Shown piece after piece: positions 7,183 through 16,073 of a stretch of 64,000 nt of DNA. The stretch covers positions 1,334,801-1,398,800 of the forward strand of contig NZ_LISW01000001.1 of the NCBI RefSeq assembly GCF_001905735.1, written 5' to 3'. Position 1 is the first letter of the stretch. Each line of letters starts with the position of its first letter. Source of the DNA: Streptomyces sp. CB01249. Its GTDB lineage: Bacteria > Actinomycetota > Actinomycetes > Streptomycetales > Streptomycetaceae. The notes below the pieces were generated by a model that saw nothing but the letters and a program-made list of their open reading frames with translations, did not search any database and had not been told where the DNA came from. The position numbers and the translations under genes are program-made.

Positions 7183-9353
7183 GCATTCCCGCCCAGCCGT
7201 CCGGATCCCCGGAGGCGGCACCCGACGGCCCCGAGGACCGGCTCCGGAGGTTCGCCACCATCTGGAGCCGGGCCATCTTCCCGTCGACGGCCACCTCCCT
7301 GACCCGGCCCGAGTTCGAGCAGCACCTGCTGCCGCTGGCCCGTGCGCTCAGCGAGACCCTGCACGCCCGCCCGTTCGACCCGGCCGCGGCCACCGGGGTG
7401 GGCGGCGCGCTCGTCGCCGCCCACTGCACCGACCCCGACGCGCTCAGCTCCACGCTCGGCGTCGTGGACTCGTACCTGGTGCTCTACTGCGGCAGCAACG
7501 GACCGGTGGACCTCACCACCGAGGACAGCCGGTCCCGCTGCGCCCGCATCCAGCACGCGGTGGCCGCCGGCTTCACCCAGGCCCTGCGCGAACGGACGCT
7601 GGCCGAGCAGGAGGCCATCGCCCGCTCGGCGCTCGCCGCCCGCTCCCACGCCGAACAGGCCCTGCACGCCACCGAGGCACGCTTCCGCGCCGTCTTCAAG
7701 GACGCGGCCATCGGCATCGGGATCGCCGACCTCGACGGCAACGTGCTGGAGGTCAACGACACCCTCACCCGGATGTTCGGCGGCCTGGAGAACCACGTCC
7801 TGAGCCACCGGGTCAACGAGTGGGTCCACCCCGAGGACTCCCCGCAGGTCTGGAAGTACTACAACGAGCTGGTACGCGGCGAACGCGAGCACTACCGGGT
7901 CGAGAAGCCGTACTACCGCAACGACGGCACCGTCCTGTGGACCAACCTGACGGTGTCGCTGCTCCGCGACTCCGAGGGCCGGCCCGAATACCAGCTGGCG
8001 TTGCTGGAGGACACCACCGAGCGCCGCCTGCTCAACCTCCGCCTCCGCTACGAGGCGACGCACGACGCGCTCACCGGCCTGCCCAACCGCACGCTCTTCT
8101 TCGAGCGCTTGGAGAAAGCGCTCTCAGCGGGCGACGGCAGCCGTTTCGGCCTCTGCTACCTGGACCTGGACGGCTTCAAGGCGATCAACGACAGCCTGGG
8201 CCACGCCGCGGGGGACCGGCTGCTCGTGGAGGTCGCGGACCGCCTCCAGAGCTGTGCGACCGCCTCCGGCGAGATGGTCGCCCGGCTCGGCGGCGACGAG
8301 TTCGTGGCGCTCACGACGAGCTTCGACAGCCCCGCCGAGGTGGACGAACTCGCCTGCCGCATCCTCGGCGTCCTCGGCACGCCCATCCGGCTGGACGGAC
8401 GCGAGCTGACGGTGCGCGGCTCGATCGGGGTCGTGGAGGGCCCCGCCGGGGAACGCAGCGCCGCCGAGGTGCTGCGCAGCGCCGACATCACCATGTACCG
8501 GGCCAAGTCCGCGGGCGGCAACCGCTTCGAGCTGGCCGACGCGGAGGCGGACGCCCGGGCCATCACCCGGCACGGCCTGACCACCGCCCTGCCGGCCGCC
8601 CTGGAACGCGGCGAGTTCTTCATCGAGTACCAGCCGCTGGTGCACCTCGGCGACGGTACGGTGCACGGCGCCGAGGCGCTGGTGCGCTGGTGCCATCCGC
8701 AGCACGGGGTGCTGGGGCCCGACCGCTTCATCGCGCTGGCCGAGCACACCGGGCTCATCGTGCCGCTCGGCCGCTGGGTCCTTGAAGAATCGGTCCGGCA
8801 GGCCAACTTCTGGCAGGAGCGGCACACCGACGGCGGTCCGCTGCGGATCAACGTCAACCTCTCGCCGGCCCAGCTGCACCACCCGCAGCTGGTCGCGGAG
8901 ACCGTCGAGGTCCTGGAGCGCTCCGGGCTCGAAGCGGGCGCGCTCTGCCTGGAGGTCACCGAGTCGGCGCTCATCGGGGCCGACGAGGACGTGCTGAAGC
9001 CGCTGCGCCAGCTCGCCGAAATGGGCGTCGACATCGCGCTGGACGACTTCGGCACCGGCTACTCCAACCTCGCGAACCTGCGCAGGCTCCCGGTGAGCGT
9101 GCTGAAGCTCGACCGGTCCTTCACCCAGGGAATGCAGCACCATCCGGCGGACCCGGTCGACCTGAAGATCGTGGAGGGGATCGTGTCGCTCGCGCACAGC
9201 CTCGACCTGGCGGTCACCGTGGAGGGCGTGGAGACGGGCGCCCAGGCCGAGCAGCTGAGGCAGCTGGGCTGCGACACGGCCCAGGGCTGGTACTACGCCC
9301 GCCCCGGCGCCCCGGACCGCATCCACTCGCTGCTGCTGGCCGACGCGGTGTGA
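7179..9353 (+). CDS. rmdA: PAS-GGDEF-EAL cyclic di-GMP turnover protein, RmdA-like
   Basis: A 724-residue protein starting at GTG 7179 inside the stop of the methyltransferase gene. It has an N-terminal helical region (to about residue 160), a PAS/PAC domain (about 165-290, FRAVFKDAAIGIGIADLDG), a GGDEF domain with intact ARLGGDEFVAL (about residue 370), and an EAL domain with GAEALVRW (about 496), the metal-binding LDDFGTGYSNL and VEGVET. Both halves keep their signature residues, so synthesis and hydrolysis of c-di-GMP are both possible. No membrane segment is seen, so it is cytosolic. S. coelicolor RmdA (SCO0928) has this architecture and, as I recall, sits near an sdh-like operon as here; the symbol rests on that resemblance. 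Confidence 0.85.
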   Translation: MSIPAQPSGSPEAAPDGPEDRLRRFATIWSRAIFPSTATSLTRPEFEQHLLPLARALSETLHARPFDPAAATGVGGALVAAHCTDPDALSSTLGVVDSYLVLYCGSNGPVDLTTEDSRSRCARIQHAVAAGFTQALRERTLAEQEAIARSALAARSHAEQALHATEARFRAVFKDAAIGIGIADLDGNVLEVNDTLTRMFGGLENHVLSHRVNEWVHPEDSPQVWKYYNELVRGEREHYRVEKPYYRNDGTVLWTNLTVSLLRDSEGRPEYQLALLEDTTERRLLNLRLRYEATHDALTGLPNRTLFFERLEKALSAGDGSRFGLCYLDLDGFKAINDSLGHAAGDRLLVEVADRLQSCATASGEMVARLGGDEFVALTTSFDSPAEVDELACRILGVLGTPIRLDGRELTVRGSIGVVEGPAGERSAAEVLRSADITMYRAKSAGGNRFELADAEADARAITRHGLTTALPAALERGEFFIEYQPLVHLGDGTVHGAEALVRWCHPQHGVLGPDRFIALAEHTGLIVPLGRWVLEESVRQANFWQERHTDGGPLRINVNLSPAQLHHPQLVAETVEVLERSGLEAGALCLEVTESALIGADEDVLKPLRQLAEMGVDIALDDFGTGYSNLANLRRLPVSVLKLDRSFTQGMQHHPADPVDLKIVEGIVSLAHSLDLAVTVEGVETGAQAEQLRQLGCDTAQGWYYARPGAPDRIHSLLLADAV

Positions 9354-9354
9354 G

Positions 9355-9434
9355 GCGGGCGGGCGCGGGGGCCCCTCCGGGCGTACGACGGGACTTCCCG
9401 GATACGCCTCAGGGGCTCGCTGTGCCCGCCCGCC
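9355..9434. terminator. GC-rich inverted repeat after the GGDEF-EAL gene
   Basis: GCGGGCGGGC at 9355-9364 pairs with GCCCGCCCGC at 9425-9434, with further GC-rich complementarity between. It starts two bases after the stop of the GGDEF-EAL gene and is a plausible transcript end structure. The large palindrome at 9439-9613 follows immediately. Confidence 0.5.
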
Positions 9435-9438
9435 CCCT

Positions 9439-9613
9439 GGGCCTGTCTGACCGTTCCCGTCTGCCGGGCGACGCCATGCACGCACTCTCGCCGCACCGGC
9501 CCCAGACCCCAGTACATCCAGTACAGGGGTCTGGGGCCGGCACGCCGAGAGCACGCACCTGACGCCGCCCGGCCCGCCCTCCGGGCGGACGACGGGAACG
9601 GTCAGACAGGCCC
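9439..9613. repeat. 175-bp imperfect palindrome between convergent genes
   Basis: The ends are a perfect 23-bp inverted repeat (9439-9461 and 9591-9613). The centre is a perfect 15-bp inverted repeat (9496-9510 and 9526-9540) around a GTAC...GTAC loop. Most of the sequence between also pairs once an 18-bp insertion in the right arm, itself a small hairpin, is allowed. The right arm runs into the last codons and stop of the LysR gene. It could act as a bidirectional terminator for the convergent genes or be a MITE-like remnant; no target-site duplication is visible. Confidence 0.8.
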
Positions 9614-10486
9614 CAGCAGGACCCGCTGGAGCTCGCGGGCCGCGCGCGGCGGGGCCACGTCGCTGCGGTGCGCCAGCGCGATGGTGCGGCGCAGCCCGGG
9701 CCGGGCCAGCGGGGTCGCCCGCAGGTCGGCCCCGGAGCGGGCGGCGACCATGTGCGGGACGACCGCGATGCCCAGGCCCGCCCGGACGAAGCCGAGCACC
9801 GCGTCCATCTCGCCGCCCTCCACCGTGAACGACGGCTCGAAGCCCTCCGCCCGGCAGGCGGCCACCGTCAGCTCCCGCAGGTCGTAGCCGTGCCGGAACA
9901 TCACCAGCGGCTCGCCCTCCAGATCCGCGATCCGGACCCGCCCGCCCCGGCCCGGCCGGGGACGCTGCGCCGACGAGACGACCACCAGGTCCTCCTGAAG
10001 CAGCTCCACCGTGGTCAGCGCCGGTGAGGCGGCCGGCAGCGGCAGCACCACCAGGGCCAGATCCAGCGCCCCGCGCGCCAGCTCCCGTACGAGATCGTGC
10101 GAACCGCCCTCCTCCAGCAGCAGCTGGATGCCCGGATGCAGGTCGTGGAAGGCGCGCAGCACCTCCGGCAGCAGGCCCGTGCACACGCTGGGCGTCGCCC
10201 CCAGCCGCACCCGGCCCCGGCGCAGCTGCGCCAGCTCCTGCACCTCGTGGCGCGCGGTGTCGGCGTCGGCCAGGATGCGCCGGGCGAGCGGGAGCAGCGC
10301 CTCGCCGGCGTCCGTCAGCGTGATGTTGCCGCGTGCCCGGCTGAACAGCTCGGCGCCCAGCTCGTTCTCCAGGGCCCGGATCTGCTGGGAGAGCGAGGGC
10401 TGCGAGACGTGCACCTCCTCGGCGGCGCGGGTGAAGTGCCGGGCCTCGGCGACGGCCACGAAATAGGTGAGCTGCTGGAACTGCAT
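9602..10486 (-). CDS. LysR-family transcriptional regulator
   Basis: A 294-residue regulator with the N-terminal winged helix-turn-helix (QLTYFVAVAEARHFTRAAEE, then VSQPSLSQQIRALENELG) and the two-lobed effector-binding domain (about residues 90-290, starting RVRLGATPSVCTGLLPEVL). ATG 10486 is taken; a GTG one codon earlier is equally in frame. It is transcribed away from the succinate dehydrogenase operon, and the 94-bp gap holds an ATAG-N7-CTAT dyad at 10508-10522, the LysR T-N11-A form. It probably controls sdhCAB and itself; the effector cannot be read from sequence. Its 3' end lies inside the large palindrome. Confidence 0.92.
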   Translation of the reverse strand: MQFQQLTYFVAVAEARHFTRAAEEVHVSQPSLSQQIRALENELGAELFSRARGNITLTDAGEALLPLARRILADADTARHEVQELAQLRRGRVRLGATPSVCTGLLPEVLRAFHDLHPGIQLLLEEGGSHDLVRELARGALDLALVVLPLPAASPALTTVELLQEDLVVVSSAQRPRPGRGGRVRIADLEGEPLVMFRHGYDLRELTVAACRAEGFEPSFTVEGGEMDAVLGFVRAGLGIAVVPHMVAARSGADLRATPLARPGLRRTIALAHRSDVAPPRAARELQRVLLGPV

Positions 10487-10507
10487 CACCCCACGCTACC
10501 CCGCTTC

Positions 10508-10522
10508 ATAGGCAGGGGCTAT
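10508..10522. promoter_or_regulatory. LysR-type operator (ATAG-N7-CTAT)
   Basis: A dyad ATAGGCAGGGGCTAT lies in the 94-bp gap between the divergent lysR and sdhC genes and fits the T-N11-A rule of LysR binding sites. A second inverted repeat, GATCAG (10526-10531) with CTGATC (10549-10554), lies beside it and may be the activation half of the site. Confidence 0.6.
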
Positions 10523-10580
10523 GGAGATCAGCTGCTCGATGACTTGGACTGATCGCAGATCCGGCCCTAGCGTCGTGTCC

Positions 10581-11288
10581 ATGGCATTGGCAACCCGGAC
10601 GGACCGACGGCCGTCCATGACGCGTACGCTCTGGGGCTCGACCGTCGGCAAGAAGGCGATCATGGCCGCCAGTGGACTGGTCATGCTCCTCTACTTGGTC
10701 GTCCACATGATCGGAAACCTGAAGATCTTCTTCGGGTCCGGTGAGTTCAACGGCTACGCGCACTGGCTGCGCGTGATGGGCGAGCCGTTCCTGCACTACG
10801 AGTGGGCGCTGTGGATCGTACGCGTGGTGCTCGTCGCCGCCGTGGTGCTGCACGCGGTCTCCGCGTACCAGCTCAGCCGTCGTGACCTGCGGGCCCGGCC
10901 CAGCAAGTACGTACACAAGCGCGCGCGTGCCAGCTATGCCACCCGCACCATGCGCTACGGCGGGGTGATCCTCGGGCTGTTCATCGTCTGGCACATCCTG
11001 GACCTGACGACCGGCACCGTGCACTCCGGCGGCTTCCAGTCCGGCCATCCGTACCAGAACGTCATCGACACCTTCTCGACCTGGTACGGCAATGTCATCT
11101 ACATCGTCGCGATGCTCGCCCTGGGGCTCCACGTCCAGCACGGGTTCTGGAGCGCCGCGCAGACCCTCGGCGCCGGCCGCGCGAGCCGCGACCGCGTCCT
11201 GAAGACCCTCGCCAACGTCCTCGCGCTGGTGCTGACGGTGGGCTTCATCTCCGTACCCGTCGCCGTCATGACCGGAGTCGTGAGCTGA
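10581..11288 (+). CDS. sdhC: Succinate dehydrogenase/fumarate reductase cytochrome b subunit
   Basis: A 235-residue membrane anchor with five predicted helices, matching the b558-type single-polypeptide di-heme subunit (type B complex) instead of separate SdhC and SdhD. Candidate heme-ligand histidines occur in [27 protein letters not shown] and LHVQHGF. ATG 10581 is used since the family N-terminus ([19 protein letters not shown]) soon follows. It anchors SdhA and SdhB at the inner face of the membrane and passes electrons to menaquinone. The next gene starts one base after its stop, so the operon is tight. Many streptomycetes carry this type besides the main sdhCDAB. Confidence 0.92.
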   Translation: MALATRTDRRPSMTRTLWGSTVGKKAIMAASGLVMLLYLVVHMIGNLKIFFGSGEFNGYAHWLRVMGEPFLHYEWALWIVRVVLVAAVVLHAVSAYQLSRRDLRARPSKYVHKRARASYATRTMRYGGVILGLFIVWHILDLTTGTVHSGGFQSGHPYQNVIDTFSTWYGNVIYIVAMLALGLHVQHGFWSAAQTLGAGRASRDRVLKTLANVLALVLTVGFISVPVAVMTGVVS

Positions 11289-11289
11289 C

Positions 11290-13235
<1,946 letters not shown>

Positions 13236-13239
<4 letters not shown>

Positions 13240-13982
13240 AGCTCACCCTGCGCGTCTGGCGCCAGAAGAACACCGACGCCCCCGGCGCCATGTCCACGTA
13301 CGAGGTGGACGGCATCTCGCAGGACATGTCGTTCCTGGAAATGCTCGACACCCTCAACGAGGAGCTGATCCTCGCCGGTGACGATCCCGTCGCCTTCGAC
13401 CACGACTGCCGCGAGGGCATCTGCGGGGCGTGCAGCCTCGTCATCAACGGCGACGCGCACGGTCCGGAGCGGACCACCACCTGCCAGCTCCACATGCGGT
13501 CCTTCGACGACGGCGACACCATCGACATCGAACCCTGGCGCGCCTCGGCCTTCCCGGTCGTCAAGGACCTGGTCGTGGACCGCTCGGCCTTCGACCGGAT
13601 CATCCAGGCCGGCGGCTACATCTCCGCCCCGACCGGTACAGCCCCCGACGCGCATGCCACACCGGTGCCGAAGCCGGACGCCGACTTCGCCTTCGAGCAC
13701 GCCGAGTGCATCGGCTGCGGCGCCTGTGTCGCGGCCTGCCCCAACGGTTCGGCGATGCTCTTCACCTCGGCGAAGGTCAACCACCTCAACGTGCTCCCGC
13801 AGGGTGGTCCCGAGCGGGAGACCCGGGTGCTCGACATGGTGGAGCAGATGGACAGCGAGGGCTTCGGCGGCTGCACCCTCACCGGTGAGTGCGCCACCGC
13901 CTGCCCCAAGGGCATCCCGCTGCCGTCGATCTCGGCCATGAACAAGGAGTGGCTGCGGGCGACCCGCAAGGCCCGCCGCTGA
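13236..13982 (+). CDS. sdhB: Succinate dehydrogenase/fumarate reductase iron-sulfur subunit
   Basis: A 248-residue electron-transfer subunit. The N-terminal plant-ferredoxin-like domain holds the [2Fe-2S] motif [12 protein letters not shown] with a fourth cysteine in TTTCQLHM. The C-terminal domain holds [12 protein letters not shown] and [16 protein letters not shown] for the [4Fe-4S] and [3Fe-4S] clusters. ATG 13236 overlaps the sdhA stop by four bases (ATGA). With SdhA and SdhC it forms the membrane-bound complex. A strong stem-loop 35 bp after the stop closes the operon. Confidence 0.95.
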
Positions 13983-14016
13983 GCCGCCGCACGTCCTGAT
14001 CCGAACGCAAGGCCCC

Positions 14017-14051
14017 GAGGGCCCCGGAGGCCGCCCGCCTCCGGGGCCCTC
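14017..14051. terminator. Bidirectional terminator between sdhB and the chitinase gene
   Basis: A perfect 14-bp stem, GAGGGCCCCGGAGG with CCTCCGGGGCCCTC, and a 7-nt loop (CCGCCCG) lie between the convergent sdhB and chitinase stops, six bases from the chitinase stop. Confidence 0.85.
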
Positions 14052-14056
14052 AGCGG

Positions 14057-15826
14057 TCAGGACTGGGTGACGGAGAGGTCGTCCCCGTACACCGTGCCCT
14101 GGCCGTACCAGCCGTGCAGGTAGACCGTGACCGAGCCGCTGGAACCGGTGGTGAAGGTCACCGACTGCTTGGTGTAGCCGTTGAAGAGGCCCCAGGTGCT
14201 CGCGGTCGCGCCGCCCCGGACGCCGAGGTAGGCGTAGTTCCCCTGGACGTAACCCTGCAGGGTGTACTTGGTGTTGGGGGAGAGGGTCAGCGTCTGCGCG
14301 CACTCGCCGGTCTGCGAGGAGGTGGCCGCGACGGACAGCGCGTGCGTGCCGCCGTGCACCGGCGAGGAGACGACCGCGCCGCCCGACTCGCAGGTCCACG
14401 GACCCAGCGCGCCGGTCTCGAAGTCACCGTTCACCAGGGCCCCCGTCCCGCCGCCGGGACCGGGCACCGTCAGGGTGAACGAGGCCGCGTGGCTGAGGGT
14501 GCCGGAGGTGCCGGTCACGGTGACGGTGTACGTGCCGGGGGCCGCCGACGCCGAGGCGTTGAGCGTCAGCGTGGCGGAGCCGCCCGCCGTCACCGAGGTC
14601 GGGCTGAGCGCGGCGGTCACCCCGGCCGGGGCACCGCTCGTGGTCAGCGCGACGGTCTTGGCGGCGCCGGAGGTCACCGCAGTCTTCACGGTGGCGGTCG
14701 TGGACTTGCCCGGCTCGACGGTGGCCGACGAGGGGGTCACCGCCACCGAGTAGTCGTCGGTCACCGGGCCGCTGCCGCCGCCCGTGAACGGGGCGAAGGT
14801 GTGCGTGAAGTACCAGGTGTCCTGCGCGATGCCGGAGCAGGTGTCGCTGCCGCCGGTGCCGGGGCAGCCGCCGTTGTCGCGCTGGAGCGCCCAGAACGAC
14901 AGGGTGCCGACGCCCTTGGAGACGGCCCAGTCGTACACCACGGGCGCGTTGGCCGTGGTGAAGGTCTCGGCCGGTCCGTAGTCGTCGATGCCGGGCATCT
15001 CGATGATGCCGGTCATGCCCCACAGTTGGGCCTCGGTCTTCGACGGGTAGAGCTTCGCCAGCTGGCCCTTCAGACCGGTGATCGAGGTCTGGGTGTCCTT
15101 GGCCATGTCGTGCGCGGCGCCGTCGTAGTAGTCGAACGTCATGAGGTTGACGACGTCGACCTGCGTGCCGTTGGACACCGCGTTCTTGAGCACCGCGAGA
15201 CCGCTGCTCGCCAGACCGCTGGTCGTGGTGGGCAGGGTGTACGAGATCTGGAGCGGGCGCCCACTGGCGGCGGCCCAGTCCTGGACCTTCTTGAGCGCCT
15301 TGTTGCGGCGGTCGATGCCGGCGCTGTTGTCGAGGGAGTTGTCCTCGATGTCCATGTCGAGGCGGGACACGTCGTAGGTCGTGATGACCTTCTCGTACGC
15401 GGCGGCGATCGAGTCGACGTCGGTGCAGCTGTCGGCGATCTCGGTGCCGGTGTTGTCCGCGGTGAAGCCGCCGAACGACGGGATGACGTCACCGCCGCGC
15501 GACCGCATCGTGGTGAAGTCGGCGCCGAACTCGGACTGGGCGATCGGCATGCCCGAATCGCCGTTCCAGTACGGGGTGCAGGAACCCTTGGTCGCGGCCT
15601 GGATGAAGGCCATCGTCAGGTACTTGGCACCGGACGCCTGGGCGAGCGCGGCCGGGCTGTCGCCGTTCCACGCCTCGAAGTACGGGGCGAAGACGTGCGC
15701 GGGCATGGGGGTGGCGGCGGTGGTGGCGGCCTGTGCGCCGGCGCCTGATCCGAGGACCAGACCTGCGGACGCGACGGCGGTGGCCAAGGCGCTCAGGACG
15801 GCGCCGACTGTTCTTGGACGTCTCAT
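14057..15826 (-). CDS. Secreted GH18 chitinase
   Basis: A 589-residue secreted enzyme starting at ATG 15826 with GGGAG upstream and a Sec signal peptide (TVGAVLSALATAVASAGLVL, cleavage after AQA). The GH18 barrel (about residues 35-330) holds the catalytic DxxDxDxE-type motif as SRLDMDIEDNS; the last Glu is the acid. A Gly/Ser linker leads to an immunoglobulin-like repeat (about 345-435, VTPSSATVEPGKS) and a C-terminal CBM4/9-like carbohydrate module (GDFETGALGPWTC to the end). It would hydrolyse chitin to chito-oligosaccharides outside the cell. Its promoter carries a DasR-like operator also found before the sugar-binding lipoprotein at 19520. Confidence 0.93.
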   Translation of the reverse strand: MRRPRTVGAVLSALATAVASAGLVLGSGAGAQAATTAATPMPAHVFAPYFEAWNGDSPAALAQASGAKYLTMAFIQAATKGSCTPYWNGDSGMPIAQSEFGADFTTMRSRGGDVIPSFGGFTADNTGTEIADSCTDVDSIAAAYEKVITTYDVSRLDMDIEDNSLDNSAGIDRRNKALKKVQDWAAASGRPLQISYTLPTTTSGLASSGLAVLKNAVSNGTQVDVVNLMTFDYYDGAAHDMAKDTQTSITGLKGQLAKLYPSKTEAQLWGMTGIIEMPGIDDYGPAETFTTANAPVVYDWAVSKGVGTLSFWALQRDNGGCPGTGGSDTCSGIAQDTWYFTHTFAPFTGGGSGPVTDDYSVAVTPSSATVEPGKSTTATVKTAVTSGAAKTVALTTSGAPAGVTAALSPTSVTAGGSATLTLNASASAAPGTYTVTVTGTSGTLSHAASFTLTVPGPGGGTGALVNGDFETGALGPWTCESGGAVVSSPVHGGTHALSVAATSSQTGECAQTLTLSPNTKYTLQGYVQGNYAYLGVRGGATASTWGLFNGYTKQSVTFTTGSSGSVTVYLHGWYGQGTVYGDDLSVTQS

Positions 15827-15962
15827 GGGGCAGCTCCCAGCGGGGTGGGACAACGGGCGGATGCACGGCTCGGCCGCGCCCGGGGAGGGGCGCGGCCCGT
15901 TCCTGTGATTCCCGGCCGGGGGTCACATGCCGCACGGCGGTGTACGACCGTGTGGCATGCCC

Positions 15963-15991
15963 ATGATTGGTATGGACCAGATAACTGTCAA
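15963..15991 (-). promoter_or_regulatory. Chitinase promoter with DasR-like operator
   Basis: On the minus strand a -35 TTGACA (15991-15986) and a 17-bp spacer lead to a weak -10 (AATCAT, 15968-15963). The spacer contains TGGTCCATACCA (15979-15968), a near match to the 12-bp TGGTCTAGACCA core of DasR (dre) sites. Binding there would block RNA polymerase, as known for GlcNAc-relieved chitinase genes in Streptomyces. The same 12 bases occur in the same promoter position at 19421-19432. Confidence 0.65.
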
Positions 15992-16073
15992 CATTCTTTA
16001 CTGTTTCATATCCCTTCCCCGCACCGGCCGCCAACCTGCCTGGCATCCGCCGGAGTTGAGCAGCCCCAACCGC

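Noticed and set aside
6623..8785. A long open frame overlapping the methyltransferase and GGDEF-EAL genes in another frame
   Set aside because: Arg/Pro/Ala-rich composition without domains; a shadow of the true frames caused by high third-position GC.
9439..9613. Possible attachment site or complete insertion sequence at the large palindrome
   Set aside because: No transposase or integrase gene and no flanking direct repeats are present.
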